Shown here: positions 6,210 to 7,689 of the stretch, in pieces | Layout: the number at the start of each line of letters is the position of its first letter | Position numbering within the stretch: the stretch's first letter is position 1 | Assembly (NCBI GenBank): GCA_015661985.1 | Contig: DQVB01000494.1 | Coordinates: forward strand, 1 to 7,689 | DNA length: 7,689 bases | Source: Planctomycetota bacterium | GTDB lineage: Bacteria; Planctomycetota; Planctomycetia; Pirellulales; Thermoguttaceae | Reading direction: 5' to 3' | Made by a program: the position numbers and the translations under genes | The notes under the pieces: model-generated | What the model was told of the DNA's origin: nothing | The model's input: only the letters and a program-made list of their open reading frames with translations | The model's database searches: none

Positions 6210-7301
6210 ATGCAGACAGCACCGTATACGCAGGATGATTTCGACCGGGCGCCGCTGATGTTCTATTACGAGGTGACCCAGGCGTGCGACCTGGTCTGTA
6301 AACATTGCCGTGCATCCGCCCAGGAGGATCCGGCGCCGGACGAATTGTCCAGCCAGCAGTCTCGAGCGCTGATCGAGCAGGTGGCCGGTTTTCCACGGCG
6401 TCCCATGTTGGTGTTGACCGGGGGCGACCCGCTGAAACGGCCCGACCTGTTCGATCTGATCCGGCACGCCGCTTCCATCGGGCTGTCCGTGGCCTTGACC
6501 CCCTCGGCCACGCCGCTGGCCACCGCCGACGCCTTCCAGAAGGCTCGCCAGGCGGGCGTGCGGGCCTTGGGAATCAGCCTGGATGGGGCCACGGCCGAGG
6601 TCCATGACGCCTTCCGCGGCTGGGAGGGAAGCTTCCGGCGCACGTTGCGGATGCTGGCCGATGCCCGGCGTCTGGGGCTGCCCGTCCAAGTGAACACCTC
6701 GATCACCCGCCGCAATTTCCACCAGATCGACGCCATGGCCGAACTGCTGCGCGAGCAGGGTATTGCCATGTGGTCGGTTTTCTTCCTCGTCCCTGTGGGT
6801 CGGGGGGTGGAGGAAGAGCGGATCAGTCCCGGGCAGTACGAAGAGGCCTTCCAGCGCCTGTGGCACCACGCCCAGACGCAGCCCTACGCGGTCAAGACCA
6901 CCGAAGCGCCCCACTACCGCCGCTACGTGCTCCAGCAGGGCGGCGACCCACTGGCCGGACCGGCCCGACCGGGGCCACGGCTGCATCGGGCGCCGCTGGG
7001 CGTGGGGGACGGCAAAGGCGTGATGTTCGTCAGCCACCGGGGCGAAATCTTCCCCGCCGGCTTCCTGCCCCTCGACTGCGGCCGCTTCCCCCGGGACTCG
7101 GTGATCGACGTCTATCAAAACCATCCCACCTTCCGTGCCCTGCGCGACCCGGATCGTTTCAAGGGCCGCTGTGGAATCTGCGAATACCGCTACGTCTGCG
7201 GCGGCAGCCGCGCTCGGGCCTACGCCCTCACGGGCGACCCGCTGGAAAGCGAACCGGATTGCGTCTATGTTCCGGGTCAGGCCGAGGTGCCCGTCGTGTG
7301 A
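6210..7301 (+). CDS. Radical SAM/SPASM protein, TIGR04053-like (AhbD/NirJ-related)
   Basis: A 363-residue radical SAM enzyme. The CxxxCxxC cluster motif is CDLVCKHC (C26, C30, C33), preceded by FYYEVTQA and followed by RASAQ, as in the AhbD/NirJ branch. The SAM-binding GGDP motif is LTGGDPL (69-75), and SLDGA lies in the barrel. The C-terminal SPASM region has CGICEYRYVCGGSRARAYA and a last Cys in EPDCVYVPG, ligands for an auxiliary 4Fe-4S cluster. AhbD and NirJ act on tetrapyrrole side chains in heme and heme d1 synthesis; TIGR04053 members are close relatives whose substrate is not known. The ATG at 6210 was chosen because homologues begin about 25 residues before the first Cys. A TTG at 6168 would add 14 residues. 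The ribosome site is weak (GGCGGAA). No other heme-pathway gene is in the window. The family is confident; the reaction is not assigned. Confidence 0.92.
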   Translation: MQTAPYTQDDFDRAPLMFYYEVTQACDLVCKHCRASAQEDPAPDELSSQQSRALIEQVAGFPRRPMLVLTGGDPLKRPDLFDLIRHAASIGLSVALTPSATPLATADAFQKARQAGVRALGISLDGATAEVHDAFRGWEGSFRRTLRMLADARRLGLPVQVNTSITRRNFHQIDAMAELLREQGIAMWSVFFLVPVGRGVEEERISPGQYEEAFQRLWHHAQTQPYAVKTTEAPHYRRYVLQQGGDPLAGPARPGPRLHRAPLGVGDGKGVMFVSHRGEIFPAGFLPLDCGRFPRDSVIDVYQNHPTFRALRDPDRFKGRCGICEYRYVCGGSRARAYALTGDPLESEPDCVYVPGQAEVPVV

Positions 7302-7360
7302 GCCAAAGCGGCAGCGCCGGAGCGGTCCAGCCAGACATGCCCCCACGCGGATGGCAAGCC

Positions 7361-7531
7361 ATGGACAAGAAGACCAAGAAAAAGCTGCAAACGCTCAATC
7401 AGCGCCTCCAGACACTCCGCCAACGGTTGGCCGGCGCCAAGAAGCAGGCCGACGATGCAGCCGAGGTCGAGTCACTGCGCCAACAGGTGGCCCAGTTGGA
7501 GGCACAGATCGCCAAGCTCAAACAGAGCTGA
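7361..7531 (+). CDS. Small coiled-coil protein, function unknown
   Basis: A 56-residue, Lys/Gln/Leu-rich protein starting MDKKTKKKLQTLNQRL. Leucine heptads run through LQTLNQRLQTLRQRL and again through VESLRQQVAQLEAQIAKL, with a short break at AGAKKQADDAAE, so two helices could form a coiled-coil hairpin. There is no Cys, signal peptide or membrane segment. I associate similar short proteins with planctomycete genomes, from memory. An in-frame ATG at 7337 would give 64 residues (MPPRGWQA added); neither start has a strong ribosome site. It begins 59 bases after the radical SAM stop on the same strand, so co-transcription is likely. A precursor peptide for the radical SAM enzyme is conceivable but unsupported. 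Confidence 0.75.
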   Translation: MDKKTKKKLQTLNQRLQTLRQRLAGAKKQADDAAEVESLRQQVAQLEAQIAKLKQS

Positions 7532-7532
7532 C

Positions 7533-7544
7533 CCGCCCGGGCGG
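7533..7544. repeat. GC palindrome after the coiled-coil gene
   Basis: CCGCCCGGGCGG is a perfect 12-base palindrome that begins two bases after the stop codon of the small coiled-coil gene. There is no following T-run, so a classic terminator is not supported. It may be a transcript-end structure or a by-product of high GC content. Confidence 0.3.
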
Positions 7545-7672
7545 TGGCGATCCATCGCACGCAGCGGGGCCGCTCGGATGGGCCAGACGCGTCACCACCG
7601 GAAGCCCCGCGTCCTCACCGGCGTCCGCTCGATGTCGAACCCGCTGCTATGTGGAGTCCGCCCCGGTGCCCT

Positions 7673-7685
7673 CCGCCTTCGGCGG
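7673..7685. repeat. Short perfect hairpin at the window end
   Basis: CCGCC-TTC-GGCGG forms a 5-bp stem with a 3-base loop at the right edge of the window. Between the coiled-coil gene and this point (7532-7672) nothing else is supported: a plus-strand frame stays open from an ATG at 7579 to the edge and a minus-strand frame enters from the right and stops at 7592, but neither looks like a protein I can name. Confidence 0.3.
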
Positions 7686-7689
7686 GCGG

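Noticed and set aside
6210..7301. Assignment as AhbD (heme synthase) or NirJ (heme d1)
   Set aside because: The motifs fit the wider branch, but no ahb, nir or other heme gene is adjacent, and the sequence pattern fits the uncharacterised TIGR04053 group better.
5802..7346. A 514-codon open frame antisense to the membrane and radical SAM genes
   Set aside because: It spans two genes with clear protein motifs on the other strand and shows no family pattern of its own.
7579..7689. A partial plus-strand gene running off the right edge
   Set aside because: The frame is open from an ATG at 7579, but it has no convincing ribosome site and its Arg/Pro-rich translation matches nothing I recognise.
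1..7689. CRISPR arrays, tRNA or rRNA genes, IS elements, defence or phage genes
   Set aside because: No regularly spaced direct repeats, cloverleaf sequences, transposase motifs or phage-like proteins were seen on either strand.

Overview
This GC-rich window looks like chromosomal DNA of a planctomycete, most likely Pirellulales-like. That is an inference from three things: an SHD1 domain (residues 145-200) in a secreted lipoprotein, a small Lys/Gln-rich coiled-coil protein of a type I associate with these genomes, and a TIGR04053-type radical SAM/SPASM protein next to a small four-helix membrane protein. No rRNA, tRNA, IS element, phage gene or CRISPR array is visible.

The layout has two divergent halves. 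On the minus strand (98-3135) are a GH94 disaccharide phosphorylase (772-3135) and, 128 bases downstream in the direction of transcription, a PduO-type cob(I)alamin adenosyltransferase (98-643). They could share a transcript, though they have no obvious metabolic link. Before them, at positions 2-68, lies an imperfect palindrome that may be a dispersed intergenic repeat or a transcript-end structure.

A 627-base gene-free stretch (3136-3762) separates the halves. It holds a perfect 14-base palindrome (3372-3385) that overlaps the -35 element of a candidate plus-strand promoter (-10 at 3405-3410), a 17-bp hairpin (3541-3601) and a compact 8-bp hairpin (3690-3708). Together these predict a structured leader of about 345 nt.

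On the plus strand four genes follow: a large lipoprotein (3763-5646; lipobox, SHD1, a CsgG/FlgO-like region and a C-terminal beta-sandwich), a four-helix membrane protein overlapping its stop codon by four bases (5643-6083), a radical SAM/SPASM enzyme related to the heme-biosynthesis enzymes AhbD and NirJ (6210-7301), and a 56-residue coiled-coil protein (7361-7531). The last 158 bases show no convincing gene.

The most interesting unit is the plus-strand cluster. A cell-envelope lipoprotein is translationally coupled to a membrane protein with histidines in its first helix, followed by a heme-type radical SAM enzyme whose substrate is unknown. Joint function is inferred from proximity only.
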